A stretch of 64,000 bases of DNA from Accumulibacter sp031732795 (GCA_031732795.1 JAVMKC010000060.1:41822-105821), one strand, 5' to 3'. Shown: positions 9,224-18,156, counted from the stretch's first letter. Numbers and translations: made by a program. The notes: generated by a model from the letters alone, not told the origin.

Positions 9224-10678
9224 ATGACCAAAACAACAACTCTCTCCCCAACGCTCGAACAGGCGCGCGCCACTCTGCTGACGCCTTATGATCTGGATTT
9301 CGCCGATCTCAACAAAGTATTCGGCACGATACGTGGCCATCAGATCGATTACGCCGACTTGTATTTTCAGTACAGCCGTTCCGAAGCGTGGAGCCTCGAA
9401 GAAGGGATCGTCAAATCCGGCAGCTTCAATATCGACGAAGGGGTCGGCGTCCGCGCGCTGGCCGGTGAAAAAACCGCCTTCGCCTATTCCGACGATATCA
9501 GCATCGCAGCGCTGAACGCCGCGGCGACCGCCGTCCGGTCCATCGCCCAGACCGGCCAGCAACGGCGCGTGCCGGTGGCCAAACCCCGCCAAGGCCATCG
9601 GTTGTACGTGCCGCAAGACCCGTTGTCGTCGCTGCCGGCAGCGGACAAGGTGCGACTGTTGGAAACGCTGGAACGGCTGGCCCGAGCCGAAGACCCGCGG
9701 GTGAGTCAGGTGATGGCGCATTTGGCCGGCGAATACGAAGTCATCCTGATCGCCGGCAGCGACGGTCGCTTGGCCGCCGACATCCGGCCTCTGGTCCGGG
9801 TGTCACTGACGGTGATCGTCGAGGCGGGCGGTCAACGCGAACAGGGTTCGTCCGGTGGCGGCGGACGTACCGACTACGCTTATTTCACGGATGAGATGCT
9901 GCGCACGTACGCCCGCGAGGCCGTGCATCAGGCGGTAACCAGCCTGTCCGCGAAGCCGGCGCCGGCGGGAACGATGACCGTCGTTCTCGGTCCCGGCTGG
10001 CCCGGCATCCTGTTGCACGAAGCGGTCGGACACGGGCTGGAAGGCGATTTCAACCGCAAAGGCAGTTCCACTTTTGCCGGCCGCATCGGCCAGCAGGTCG
10101 CGGCCAAAGGCGTCACCGTGATCGACGATGGCACGCTCCCTCAACGACGCGGCTCGCTGAACATCGACGATGAAGGTAATCCGACACAACGGACGGTGTT
10201 GATCGAGGACGGCATCCTCAAAGCGTACATGCAGGATGCGCTCAACGCCCGGCTGATGGGCGTCGCCCCGACCGGTAACGGACGTCGAGAATCGTTTGCC
10301 CATTTGCCCTTGCCGCGGATGACCAACACCACCATGCTCAACGGCGAAATGCCGGCCGAGGAAATCATTCGCTCGGTCAAAAAGGGAATCTACGCGGCCA
10401 ATTTCGGCGGCGGACAGGTGGATATCACCAACGGCAAATTCGTTTTTTCGACATCCGAAGCGTATCTGATCGAAAACGGCCAGATCACGACGCCGGTCAA
10501 AGGCGCGACACTGATCGGCAGCGGACCGGAAGCGATGCAGCAGGTGTCGTTGATCGGTAACGATCTGCGTCTCGACGCCGGTGTGGGAACCTGTGGCAAG
10601 GACGGGCAGAGCGTGCCAGTCGGTGTCGGACAACCCACCTTGCGCATCGACGGCCTGACCGTTGGTGGAACTGCCTGA
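9224..10678 (+). CDS. tldD: Metalloprotease TldD
   Basis: A protein of 484 residues, the full length of TldD. The zinc-binding motif HEAVGHGLEGD, in which the HExxxH histidines bind the metal, starts near residue 264, and the conserved region around NARLMGVAPTGNGRRES follows. TldD works with TldE (PmbA) as a heterodimeric protease that degrades unfolded peptides. In some bacteria it matures microcins or removes the CcdA antitoxin. No pmbA/tldE gene is in the window, which is normal since the two genes are often unlinked. A strong terminator follows at 10785. Confidence 0.95.
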   Translation: MTKTTTLSPTLEQARATLLTPYDLDFADLNKVFGTIRGHQIDYADLYFQYSRSEAWSLEEGIVKSGSFNIDEGVGVRALAGEKTAFAYSDDISIAALNAAATAVRSIAQTGQQRRVPVAKPRQGHRLYVPQDPLSSLPAADKVRLLETLERLARAEDPRVSQVMAHLAGEYEVILIAGSDGRLAADIRPLVRVSLTVIVEAGGQREQGSSGGGGRTDYAYFTDEMLRTYAREAVHQAVTSLSAKPAPAGTMTVVLGPGWPGILLHEAVGHGLEGDFNRKGSSTFAGRIGQQVAAKGVTVIDDGTLPQRRGSLNIDDEGNPTQRTVLIEDGILKAYMQDALNARLMGVAPTGNGRRESFAHLPLPRMTNTTMLNGEMPAEEIIRSVKKGIYAANFGGGQVDITNGKFVFSTSEAYLIENGQITTPVKGATLIGSGPEAMQQVSLIGNDLRLDAGVGTCGKDGQSVPVGVGQPTLRIDGLTVGGTA

Positions 10679-10679
10679 A

Positions 10680-10707
10680 ACCTGGAACCGCCTACCTGGA
10701 ACCGCCT
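10680..10707 (+). repeat. Two tandem copies of a 14-bp unit
   Basis: The unit acctggaaccgcct occurs twice in direct succession just after the tldD stop codon (10680-10693 and 10694-10707). A second short direct repeat (ggtacggcg) lies at about 10741-10758. They are most likely slippage products with no evident role. Confidence 0.7.
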
Positions 10708-10784
10708 GATCCCTGGGCCACGCCGGAGAGGGCACGAAGAGGTACGGCGGGTACGGCGCGAAGAAAGCGCCAGCACAACGACAC

Positions 10785-10830
10785 AACGCCTGCCGACAGC
10801 CTATTGGTCCGGCAGGCGTTGCGTTTTTTC
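10785..10830 (+). terminator. Rho-independent terminator of tldD
   Basis: A perfect 11-bp stem (aacgcctgccg at 10785-10795 with cggcaggcgtt at 10810-10820) and a 14-base loop are followed by gcgttttttc. The T-run lies on the plus strand, so it ends the yhdP-nitrilase-tldD transcript. The opposite strand lacks a good U-tract. Confidence 0.85.
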
Positions 10831-10846
10831 GGGCGGCGAGTGAAGA

Positions 10847-11275
10847 TCAGCCGGCGATGTATTTTTCCAACTGCGCAATGATGAATTGTTGCGCGCTGAT
10901 CGTTTCCTTGACCACATCGCCGATCGAGATGATGCCGACCACCTGGCCCTCCTCGAGGATGGGCAGATGGCGGAAATGCTTGTCGGTCATGATCGCCATG
11001 CATTCCTCGATCGACCGGTCGGGTGTCACGTAAAGCACTTTGTCGCTCATCAATTCGCGAACGAGGGTGTCCTTCGATGCCTTGCCGTGGAGAATCCCTT
11101 TGCGCGCGTAGTCGCGCTCGGAAAAGATGCCGACGAGTTTGCCATCATCAAGCACCAGAACGGCACCAACGTTGTTGCCGGACATCACTTGCAAGGCGTC
11201 ATAGACGGTATCCGTGGGTGCCACGCTGACGGGCGCACGAGCTTTGCTGGCGAGTAATTGCCTCAATGTTTTCAT
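10847..11275 (-). CDS. CBS-domain pair protein
   Basis: A small protein (142 residues) made almost only of two CBS domains, roughly residues 5-60 and 72-130. The first contains VAPTDTVYDALQVM and VGAVLVLDDGKLVGIFSERD, the second VTPDRSIEECMAIM and FRHLPILEEGQVVGIISIGDVV. Such pairs form a Bateman module that binds adenine nucleotides and senses energy state. With no attached enzyme domain the partner is unknown. The start at 11275 is set by AAAGGACGATCG before the ATG; the frame is open 15 residues further upstream without a site. It probably acts as a cytosolic regulator. Confidence 0.88.
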   Translation of the reverse strand: MKTLRQLLASKARAPVSVAPTDTVYDALQVMSGNNVGAVLVLDDGKLVGIFSERDYARKGILHGKASKDTLVRELMSDKVLYVTPDRSIEECMAIMTDKHFRHLPILEEGQVVGIISIGDVVKETISAQQFIIAQLEKYIAG

Positions 11276-11389
11276 CGATCGTCCTTTCAGGGCTGGTATC
11301 AGCAGGCGCTGATACGACAACTCAGCGACCGGGAAAACGTCGGGGCAGTCTGCCGTCCGCCCACTTCCCCGGCGATGGTCGCCGACAGT

Positions 11390-12025
11390 TTAACGCAGAC
11401 CAGCCGCGTACTCCGCAACGGCGCTGATCTGCCGGTCGGAGAGCTTGCCGGCGATGGTGCGCATCATCAGTTCAGCATCGTTGGTGCGTTCGTGGCTGCG
11501 GAAACTTTTCAACTGCGTCGCAGTATAGTCGCTGTACTGTCCGGCCAGACGAGGATACTGCGCCGGCAGACCCGCGCCGGCGGGGCCGTGGCAACCGGCG
11601 CAGGCCGGAATCTGCTTGTTGAAATCGCCCTTGCGCCACAAAGTCTGGCCTTCGGCGAGCAGTTTTTCGTCCTTGGCCCCAGCGGGCTTGATTTTTTGCT
11701 GCGAGAAATAAGCGGCCAGACTGCGCATGTCCTCATCACTCAGCGCGGCGACCATCCCGGCCATCACTGCACTGTTGCGTACCGCCGGCTTGCCGTCGGC
11801 GGCTTTGAAATTGCTGAGCTGCTTGTAGAGATACTCCTGACCCTGGCCGGCCAGAATCGGATTGGCGGCGACCGGGCTGTTTCCGTCGGCGCCGTGACAG
11901 GCGACACAAACTCCCTCGGCGATTTCCTTGGCCTTGGCCAAGTCCACCTTTGCTTTTGCCTGTTCCGAGGCGAAGGCGGGAAAACTGGCGGCCAGGATCA
12001 CCGCAAGTGCCGTTATACGAATCAT
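11390..12025 (-). CDS. Dihaem cytochrome c4-type protein
   Basis: A protein of 211 residues with a signal peptide (cleavage after about residue 19, AFA-S) and two covalent haem sites, CVACH at 40-44 and CAGCH at 142-146. Each site sits in a class I cytochrome c fold and has a later Met that could be the axial ligand. Cytochromes c4 are periplasmic electron carriers, often to cbb3-type oxidase. The start follows GGGAG at good distance. It is divergent from engB, sharing a 143-base intergenic region, an arrangement also common in other Betaproteobacteria. Oxidase genes are not in the window. Confidence 0.9.
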   Translation of the reverse strand: MIRITALAVILAASFPAFASEQAKAKVDLAKAKEIAEGVCVACHGADGNSPVAANPILAGQGQEYLYKQLSNFKAADGKPAVRNSAVMAGMVAALSDEDMRSLAAYFSQQKIKPAGAKDEKLLAEGQTLWRKGDFNKQIPACAGCHGPAGAGLPAQYPRLAGQYSDYTATQLKSFRSHERTNDAELMMRTIAGKLSDRQISAVAEYAAGLR

Positions 12026-12098
12026 GTCCAAACTCCCGTTGACAACGATGACAAATCTTTGGCCGGAGAACTTTGACCGGAGAAGCATATCTACAAAC

Positions 12099-12115
12099 CT
12101 GATATTCTATATCAG
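12099..12115. promoter_or_regulatory. Inverted repeat in the cytochrome c4/engB intergenic region
   Basis: A perfect dyad ctgatat-tct-atatcag lies between the two divergent genes, about 75 bases from the cytochrome start and 54 bases from the engB start. It is AT-rich in a GC-rich region, as expected of an operator or an overlapping pair of -10 boxes. No known regulator motif is recognised. Confidence 0.4.
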
Positions 12116-12168
12116 TTTGTCGTTACGGCGGACGCCTCTCGCCCCCCTCTGTCCAGGCCGGTTGATCG

Positions 12169-12870
12169 ATGCCCCTTTTCCAGTCAGCAGTTTTTTACAC
12201 CACGGTTGCCGATTTGCGCGATCTGCCGGCCGACTCGCGGTGCGAAGTGGCTTTTGCCGGTCGCTCGAACGCCGGAAAATCATCGGCGATCAACGCCCTG
12301 GCCAATCATTCGCGACTCGCGTTCGTCTCCAAGACCCCCGGCCGCACGCAACACCTGAATTATTTCCGCTTGGTCGACGGCAAATATCTGGTCGATCTGC
12401 CGGGTTACGGTTTCGCCAAGGCGCCGGAAGACGTGCGCGGTCAATGGGAAGGATTGCTGGCCCCGTATCTGCAGCAGCGTTCGGCATTGCGGGGACTGGT
12501 GCTGATCATGGACAGCCGTCATCCCTTGACCGAACTCGATCAGCAAATGCTCGACTGGTTCGCGCCGACCGGCAAACCAATCCATATTCTGTTGTCGAAA
12601 GCCGACAAGTTGTCATGGCAAACGCAGTGCCTGACCCTGCGCGAGGTCGACGAGGCGGCGCGCCGTTTCAGCGACCGGTGTAGTGTGCAACTGTTTTCGA
12701 GTCTGAAAAGAACCGGCATCGAGGCGGCGGAAAACGTCCTTGCCGACTGGCTGGAAATGAGTCCGGTCGTCGCCGGCCCACCGCCGAGCCAGACGCGGAC
12801 CGAAAAGATCGCCCGTCCCCGGCAACGCGCGATGGGCTGGAGTGCCCGGCAAAACGCCGCCAAGCGCTGA
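12169..12870 (+). CDS. engB: Ribosome-biogenesis GTPase EngB/YsxC
   Basis: A protein of 233 residues of the TrmE-Era-EngA-EngB GTPase group. G1 is GRSNAGKS (residues 31-38), G3 is DLPGYG (about 79-84), G4 is LSKADK, and the TPGRTQHLN switch I sequence is present. EngB is needed for large ribosomal subunit assembly and is essential in many bacteria. The C-terminus is extended by a basic tail of about 35 residues after the conserved fold, which is seen in some beta- and gammaproteobacterial homologues. Confidence 0.93.
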   Translation: MPLFQSAVFYTTVADLRDLPADSRCEVAFAGRSNAGKSSAINALANHSRLAFVSKTPGRTQHLNYFRLVDGKYLVDLPGYGFAKAPEDVRGQWEGLLAPYLQQRSALRGLVLIMDSRHPLTELDQQMLDWFAPTGKPIHILLSKADKLSWQTQCLTLREVDEAARRFSDRCSVQLFSSLKRTGIEAAENVLADWLEMSPVVAGPPPSQTRTEKIARPRQRAMGWSARQNAAKR

Positions 12871-12913
12871 TCGCAACCCGACAGACGGAAAAAATGAACC
12901 CAAAGAAGGGCAC

Positions 12914-12943
12914 AAAAAAACCCCGGCAAGATGGCACCGGGGG
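12914..12943 (-). terminator. Minus-strand rho-independent terminator in front of hemB
   Basis: The stem ccccgg (12921-12926) with ccgggg (12937-12942) is preceded on the plus strand by seven A residues (12914-12920). Read on the minus strand this is a GC stem followed by TTTTTTT, a classic intrinsic terminator. No minus-strand gene lies to its right, so it either ends an RNA transcribed leftward from the hemB leader or limits antisense transcription into engB. Confidence 0.6.
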
Positions 12944-13021
12944 TAAGTCGCACCTGCGGCCTCTGGACCGGCAAGGTGCCCGCTTTCAGGGAGATAAAGC
13001 GGGGGACAGCATGACCGTCCC
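12914..13021. ncRNA. Candidate structured RNA in the hemB upstream region
   Basis: Four stems lie side by side. They are 12921-12926/12937-12942 (GC stem), 12950-12955/12974-12979 (gcacct/aggtgc), 12979-12986/12996-13003 (a perfect 8-bp cccgcttt/aaagcggg) and 13004-13007/13017-13020 (ggac/gtcc). Little sequence between them is unpaired. A hemB RNA motif is described upstream of hemB in Betaproteobacteria, and this could be a member. I cannot align it to the published consensus. The strand is unclear, because the only T-tract is on the minus strand. Confidence 0.5.
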
Positions 13022-13102
13022 ACAATTTGAAGTCGGGCCGTCGTCGAAAGTTTCCTCGCTGGCGGTATTTGAAAAAAATTTTTAGCCGAGAAGTTGCCAA
13101 CC

Positions 13103-14128
13103 ATGACTTTCCAACCTCCCCGTGCCTCTTTCCCAGCCACTCGTCTGCGGCGGATGCGTCGTGATGACTTTTCCCGCCGCTTGATGCGCGAGACTTGTTT
13201 GACCGCCGACCACCTGATTTACCCGGTTTTCGTCGTCGATGGCAATAAGCGCCGCGAAGCTGTCGCGTCGATGCCCGGTGTCGAAAGGCAAAGCCTCGAC
13301 TATTTGCTGCACACCGCCGAACGCGCCAGTCGTCTGGCGATTCCGGCGTTGGCGCTGTTTCCGGTGATCGACAGCGCTGAAAAGACCGCCGACGCCCGCG
13401 AAGCTTACAATCCCGACGGGCTGGTGCCACGGATCGTCGTCGCGCTGAAAAAGGAATTTCCTGATCTGGGCGTGATCACCGATGTTGCTCTCGATCCCTA
13501 TACCAGCCATGGACAGGATGGCTTGATTGCCGACGACGATCCTCGAGCGTACGTGCTCAACGACGAAACACTCGAGGTCCTGGCCCGCCAGGCGCTGGTT
13601 CACGCGCAAGCCGGCGCCGACATCGTCGCGCCATCGGACATGATGGACGGCCGTGTCGCCCGCATCCGCCAGGACCTCGAACGCGCCGGGCAGACGCATA
13701 CCCGCATCCTGGCCTATTCGGCGAAATACGCGTCGAGTTTCTACGGACCGTTTCGTGATGCCGTCGGCTCGGCAGCCAATCTGGGCAAAGGAACCAAGCA
13801 TACCTATCAGATGGACCCGGCAAACACCGACGAAGCACTGCACGAAGTCGCTCTCGATCTGGCTGAAGGCGCGGACATGGTGATGGTCAAGCCGGGACTG
13901 CCGTACCTCGACATCGTCCGCCGGGTCAAAGACACTTTCCGGGTGCCGACTTATGCCTATCAGGTGAGTGGGGAATACGCCATGCTCAAGGCGGCGGCAC
14001 AAAACGGCTGGCTGGACGAACGGGCTTGTGTCCTGGAGAGTCTGCTGGCCTTCCGGCGTGCCGGCGCCGACGGCATCCTCAGTTACTTCGCCTTGTCCGC
14101 CGCCGAGTGGTTGGCTTCGCCGGCCTGA
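13103..14128 (+). CDS. hemB: Delta-aminolevulinic acid dehydratase (porphobilinogen synthase)
   Basis: A protein of 341 residues that joins two 5-aminolevulinate molecules into porphobilinogen, the second committed step of haem synthesis. Visible family signatures are the N-terminal RLRRMRRDDFSRRL arm, YPVFVVDG, the metal-site segment VALDPYTSHGQDG, and the Schiff-base lysines in AYSAKYAS and MVKPGLPYLD. The VALDPYTSHG segment has Asp where zinc-dependent forms carry Cys, so this is probably a magnesium-type enzyme (inference). The ATG at 13103 is preferred; a TTG three codons earlier is possible. The leader contains a hairpin cluster. Confidence 0.95.
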   Translation: MTFQPPRASFPATRLRRMRRDDFSRRLMRETCLTADHLIYPVFVVDGNKRREAVASMPGVERQSLDYLLHTAERASRLAIPALALFPVIDSAEKTADAREAYNPDGLVPRIVVALKKEFPDLGVITDVALDPYTSHGQDGLIADDDPRAYVLNDETLEVLARQALVHAQAGADIVAPSDMMDGRVARIRQDLERAGQTHTRILAYSAKYASSFYGPFRDAVGSAANLGKGTKHTYQMDPANTDEALHEVALDLAEGADMVMVKPGLPYLDIVRRVKDTFRVPTYAYQVSGEYAMLKAAAQNGWLDERACVLESLLAFRRAGADGILSYFALSAAEWLASPA

Positions 14129-14129
14129 C

Positions 14130-15311
14130 GGAGCAAGACGCCCGTCAAAACAGGGCAAGCGCATAAAAAATCTTGTACACGACCCAGGAGTTGTGCCCGG
14201 AAGGTATCAGAAGTTGCGGCGATGAGGCGCCGGGCTTGGAGGCCGTCCTGACGTCTCACCGTGGCGGTGCGCAGGAGGTTGCCGGCCGAGTCATAGTCGG
14301 CTAACTTGCGTTGGCCCTGTAAAAGGGTCAGCGTGCGGTCAGTATGACGCAGCACAGGGACCTTGGCCTTGACGTCGTGGCAGCGATGACGATCGGCGGG
14401 AATCTGCCACTTCATCCTCTCGAAGCTGACGCCGTTGTCATTGCCGACGGTGCGCTCGAACCGCTCGCCCAGGATGTCGTCGAGCGCGCCGCCGATCCGG
14501 CCGACGAAGAGGCTGCCTTCTTCCATCGCCGATTGCATGAACTCGGCGTTGAAGGCCGGCCGATAGACGTCGGCCAGATAGCGGTTGGCGCCCGCCATGT
14601 CGGTGATCCCGGCCAACGCCAGTTCCCGTGGCAGGCGCTCCTGATGGGCGCGAAACATCCGCTCGGAGCGCCCATGCGCTTCCGGCGAGTAGGCGGCGAT
14701 CCTCTCGATTCCGAGGCGCTTCATCGCCGGCCCGAATAGAAGGTCGAGAAGAGTTCTCGTGCTTCAATGACTTCACGTACGCCCCGCGGGCGGCTCATCG
14801 TGTCTTCTTCCTCCACGAAGAACACCGAGTCGTGCTCGTTGGTCGCGTCGTCCATGGTCACGATCAGATCCCAACGCTGCCCAGCGATCCATTCGTGCCG
14901 GCTGCTATCCTGGTGAATCATCAACCCCGGCCACGGTGCACGCTCCCGCCGTTTCCGATGGGCCCCACGGGCCTGGGCCTTGGGAACCAGAGCCGCTTCC
15001 CGCAGCCGACTCTTCACCCAGGTGTAGCTACGCGTCCCGCCATCCTTGCGATACCCCGTGAAAAAATGCTTCGCGCTCCAGCCGTCGTGCCGTCGCCGGT
15101 ACGACGACATCCGCTCCATCACTTCGTCTACCGGCGCCTTCCGGTGCGAGACCTGTTCCAGGCGTCGGTCGACCAACTCCGCCAACCCGTCCGCTTCGTA
15201 ACGCCGCAGCTACCGACGGAATGTCCAATCGCGGACCCCCAGCAGATTCGCCGCCTCCTCCTGCGTCAACCGCCCGGAATCCCAACCTTCATACGCTTCT
15301 CTAAACCTCAT
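14130..15311 (-). pseudogene. ISNCY-type transposase, broken
   Basis: Reading leftward from ATG at 15311, the protein starts with an HTH-like REAYEGWDSGRLTQEEAANLLGV segment. It meets an in-frame TAG at 15212-15210 after 33 codons and resumes in the same frame to about 14721. It then continues in another frame from 14724 with RLGIERIAAYSPEAHGRSERMF and LPRELALAGITDMAGANRYL. ISNCY-group transposases normally have a stretch of roughly 30-40 residues (the DRGxHY region) between these two parts, and it is missing. One nonsense codon plus an internal deletion with a frame change make this a dead copy. The left boundary against hemB is uncertain, and I could not find terminal inverted repeats. Confidence 0.8.
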
Positions 15312-15709
15312 CTGCCTGATCTCCGTTAGCAACGCCGTCCGCCTCAGCTCGCTCCTCCTGTGGAGCAACATAAACCGGACAGATTACGTGTTCCCTACAA
15401 CCGATGCCGACGACCTACCCGAAAGCGGTGGAATGGTTTATATTGCGCCGAAATAGACGCTTTGGTCGTCTGCCGCCCCGACCTTTCGTAATACTGCGCC
15501 AGCGCGTGGTCAATGGGTCGGCTTGGCTGACCTTGGTGACCCACCGGTGACCAACGAATGGTCAGTACGATTCTCAGCGCTGGCCGCCATGGCCGCACAC
15601 TCCCAACCGCCTGCTCAGACCATATCGACGCGCCCCCGCGGCGCACCGGCAGGCGCGAATGAACACTGATCCGCCGGCACGGCGGTAACCAACCAACCGC
15701 AGGACCACT
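15312..15709. other. Intergenic region between IS remnant and DUF2760 gene
   Basis: Nearly 400 bases with no convincing gene. The right-hand IS boundary should fall near 15330-15400. The remainder is GC-rich and should hold the promoter of the DUF2760-Hsp70 operon, but no clear -35/-10 pair stands out. Confidence 0.45.
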
Positions 15710-16270
15710 ATGAACGTCAACAAACCCTCCTTGTTGAGCCGATTGTCGATCGCTCTCAACAGCTTCTTCAAAATCCTCGGGGACGCCGATTTTGCCGCCC
15801 GGGTGCGCGCATTGAATGATTCGCCGTCACCCGCCGCACCAGTCGTACCCGAACCCCCGCCAGCCCCCGTTGCGCCACCGCTCAAAGAAGCGACGCCAGA
15901 CGGCGCGTTGCAACTGCTCGGCCTGCTGCAGCGCGAAGCGCGGTTCATCGATTTCATCCAGGAAGATGTCGCCGCCTACGCCGACGCCGACATCGGCGCC
16001 GCCGCGCGCGTCGTCCATGAAGGTTGCCGCAAGGTGTTGCGCGACAACTTCACCCTCGATGCCATCCGCGAGGAAGCCGAAGGCAGTCGTGTGACCCTGC
16101 CCTCCGGTTTCGACGCCGCCGCAGTCCGCGTCACCGGCAATGTCGTCGGCACGGCGCCGTTTACCGGCAGCCTGACGCATCGTGGCTGGCGGGTGGTCGA
16201 CACCCGGCTGCCCAAACTCTCCGGAAAACACGATCTCAGGATCGTCGCTCCGGCGGAGGTGGAACTATGA
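15710..16270 (+). CDS. DUF2760 domain protein, partner of Hsp70-like gene
   Basis: A protein of 186 residues. Residues 1-35 form an amphipathic start (LLSRLSIALNSFFKILGDADF), then comes a Pro-rich linker (about 40-62), then a conserved C-terminal domain with ALQLLGLLQREARFIDFIQEDV, a VHEGCRKVL helix and a beta-rich end with SGFDAAAVRVTGNV and SLTHRGWRV. This matches DUF2760, which is repeatedly found directly before an Hsp70-family gene. Here the stop overlaps the Hsp70 start (ATGA), so the two are translationally coupled. A co-chaperone or membrane-recruitment role is only a guess from context. Confidence 0.8.
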   Translation: MNVNKPSLLSRLSIALNSFFKILGDADFAARVRALNDSPSPAAPVVPEPPPAPVAPPLKEATPDGALQLLGLLQREARFIDFIQEDVAAYADADIGAAARVVHEGCRKVLRDNFTLDAIREEAEGSRVTLPSGFDAAAVRVTGNVVGTAPFTGSLTHRGWRVVDTRLPKLSGKHDLRIVAPAEVEL

Positions 16271-18108
16271 GCGAGGCCCGTTTTTCGATCGGCATCGACC
16301 TCGGCACCACTCATTGTGCGCTGTCATACGTCGATCTCGCCGCCTGCGACGGCGACCGGGTCGCGCAGCAGGTGCTGCCGGTGCCGCAATTGACCGCACC
16401 GGGCACTGTCGAATCACTCGGCCTGCTGCCGTCATTCATCTACCTGCCGCACGCCAGCGAACTGGCGGCTGGCGATCTGGAACTGCCATGGACCGGCACG
16501 CAGGACTACGCCGTCGGCGAAATGGCCCGCAGCCGCGGTGCGGCGACGCCGATCCGCCTGGTGTCGAGCGCCAAGAGCTGGCTGTGCCACGCCGGCGTAG
16601 ATCGCCGCGCGGCGATCCTGCCCGCCGACGCGCCACAGGAGGTAACGCGCCTGTCGCCACTCGACGCGTCACTGCGTTATCTGAACCATCTGCGTAGCGC
16701 CTGGGACCAGGCGCAACCAACGGCTCCGTTCGTCGATCAGGAAATCGTCGTCACCATTCCCGCCTCCTTCGACCCGGCGGCACGAGAGCTGACCGCCGAA
16801 GCGGCGCGCGCCGCCGGCTGCAACCAATTGACCCTGCTCGAAGAACCCCAGGCGGCGCTGTACAGTTGGATCGAGCAGAGCGGCGGCGGCTGGCGCAAAC
16901 AGGTCCAGCCGGGCGACATCATCCTGGTGGTCGATGTCGGCGGCGGCACCAGCGACTTTTCGTTGATCGCCGTCATCGAACGCGCCGGCACCCTTGAACT
17001 GCACCGCGTCGCGGTCGGTGAACACATCCTGCTCGGCGGCGACAACATGGATCTGGCGCTGGCTTACGCCGTCGCCGGCAAATTGGCCGCGCAAGGCAGC
17101 AAACTCGACGCCTGGCAATTGCGTGCGCTGACTCACGCCTGCCGCGGCGCCAAGGAAACATTGCTCAAAGACGGCGAACTGACCAGCGTGCCGCTGCTCA
17201 TTGCCAGCCGTGGCGCCAAGCTGATCGGCGGCTCGCTACGCAGCGAATTGACCCGCGAAGAGGTCAACGCCACGCTGCTCGACGGTTTCTTCCCGTCGGC
17301 ATCGATCGCCGACCGGCCGCAGGGACGCGGCCGCGGCGGCCTGACACAACTCGGTCTGCCTTACGCGCAGGATGCGGCGGTCACCCGCCACCTGGCGGCT
17401 TTCCTGGCCCGCCAACGGACGGCAACCGACGAGCTGTCCGGCTTCAGCAGCCGTCAGCCGGAAGGCGCGACCTTCCTCCATCCGACGGCCGTGCTGTTCA
17501 ACGGCGGGGTCTTCAAATCCCCGCTGCTCGCTGAACGGACCTTGGCGACGGTCAATTCCTGGCTGACCGGCGAAGGCGCTGCTCCGGCGCGGCTGCTTGC
17601 CGGTGCCGATCTCGATTTGGCCGTCGCCCGCGGCGCGGCCTACTACGGCCATGTCCGCCGCGGACAGGGCGTTCGCATCCGCGGTGGCACGGCACGCTCG
17701 TATTACGTGGCCATCGAGTCGTCGATGCCCGCCGTTCCCGGCGTCGAGCCGCCAGTGCAAGCGCTGTGCCTGGCGCCGTTCGGCATGGAAGAAGGCAGTG
17801 AAGCGGCCTTGCCGGCGCAGGAATTCGGTCTGGTCGTCGGCGAACCGGTGCGCTTCCGCTTCTTCGGCTCGTCGGTCCGCCGCCAGGATCAGGTCGGCGC
17901 GCTGCTCGACGACTGGGCCGCCGATGAATTGCAGGAACTCGAGGAAATCCAGACCACGCTGCCTGCCGACGGACGCACCGCCGGCGAAGTGGTGCGCGTG
18001 CGCCTGCACGCCCGGGTCACCGAAACCGGCACCCTGGAACTCGAAGCCTTGCCGCACGACGACAACACCCGCTGGAAAGTCGAGTTCGACGTGCGCGGCG
18101 GCGAGTAA
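16267..18108 (+). CDS. Hsp70-family (DnaK-like) chaperone ATPase
   Basis: A protein of 613 residues with the actin/Hsp70 ATPase fold: phosphate-1 loop GIDLGTTHCALSYVD (about 8-22), phosphate-2 DVGGGTSDFSL (near 221) and adenosine motif LFNGGVF (near 415). It is not canonical DnaK: the region after the ATPase core is short and lacks a recognisable DnaK substrate-binding lid or EEVD-like tail. Members of this group accompany DUF2760 and in many genomes are followed by a second Hsp70-like gene, which is absent here. The client is unknown. The start is fixed by the 4-base overlap with the upstream gene. Confidence 0.87.
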   Translation: MSEARFSIGIDLGTTHCALSYVDLAACDGDRVAQQVLPVPQLTAPGTVESLGLLPSFIYLPHASELAAGDLELPWTGTQDYAVGEMARSRGAATPIRLVSSAKSWLCHAGVDRRAAILPADAPQEVTRLSPLDASLRYLNHLRSAWDQAQPTAPFVDQEIVVTIPASFDPAARELTAEAARAAGCNQLTLLEEPQAALYSWIEQSGGGWRKQVQPGDIILVVDVGGGTSDFSLIAVIERAGTLELHRVAVGEHILLGGDNMDLALAYAVAGKLAAQGSKLDAWQLRALTHACRGAKETLLKDGELTSVPLLIASRGAKLIGGSLRSELTREEVNATLLDGFFPSASIADRPQGRGRGGLTQLGLPYAQDAAVTRHLAAFLARQRTATDELSGFSSRQPEGATFLHPTAVLFNGGVFKSPLLAERTLATVNSWLTGEGAAPARLLAGADLDLAVARGAAYYGHVRRGQGVRIRGGTARSYYVAIESSMPAVPGVEPPVQALCLAPFGMEEGSEAALPAQEFGLVVGEPVRFRFFGSSVRRQDQVGALLDDWAADELQELEEIQTTLPADGRTAGEVVRVRLHARVTETGTLELEALPHDDNTRWKVEFDVRGGE

Positions 18109-18138
18109 ACGGCCGGCCAGGATAGAATGCACGCTCAG

Positions 18139-18156
18139 CCGGTGGGCGCCCACCGG
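18139..18156 (+). terminator. Short perfect palindrome after the Hsp70 gene
   Basis: ccggtgggcgcccaccgg is self-complementary, forming an 8-bp GC stem 31 bases after the Hsp70 stop. It is followed by gcggattgttccc rather than a true T-tract, so it may be a weak terminator or an RNA-stabilising hairpin. It lies just before repeat copy 1. Confidence 0.45.

Noticed and set aside
16024..16266. Upstream extension of the Hsp70 reading frame
   Set aside because: It overlaps the DUF2760 gene and lacks the Hsp70 fold; the ATP-binding start lies right after the ATG at 16267.
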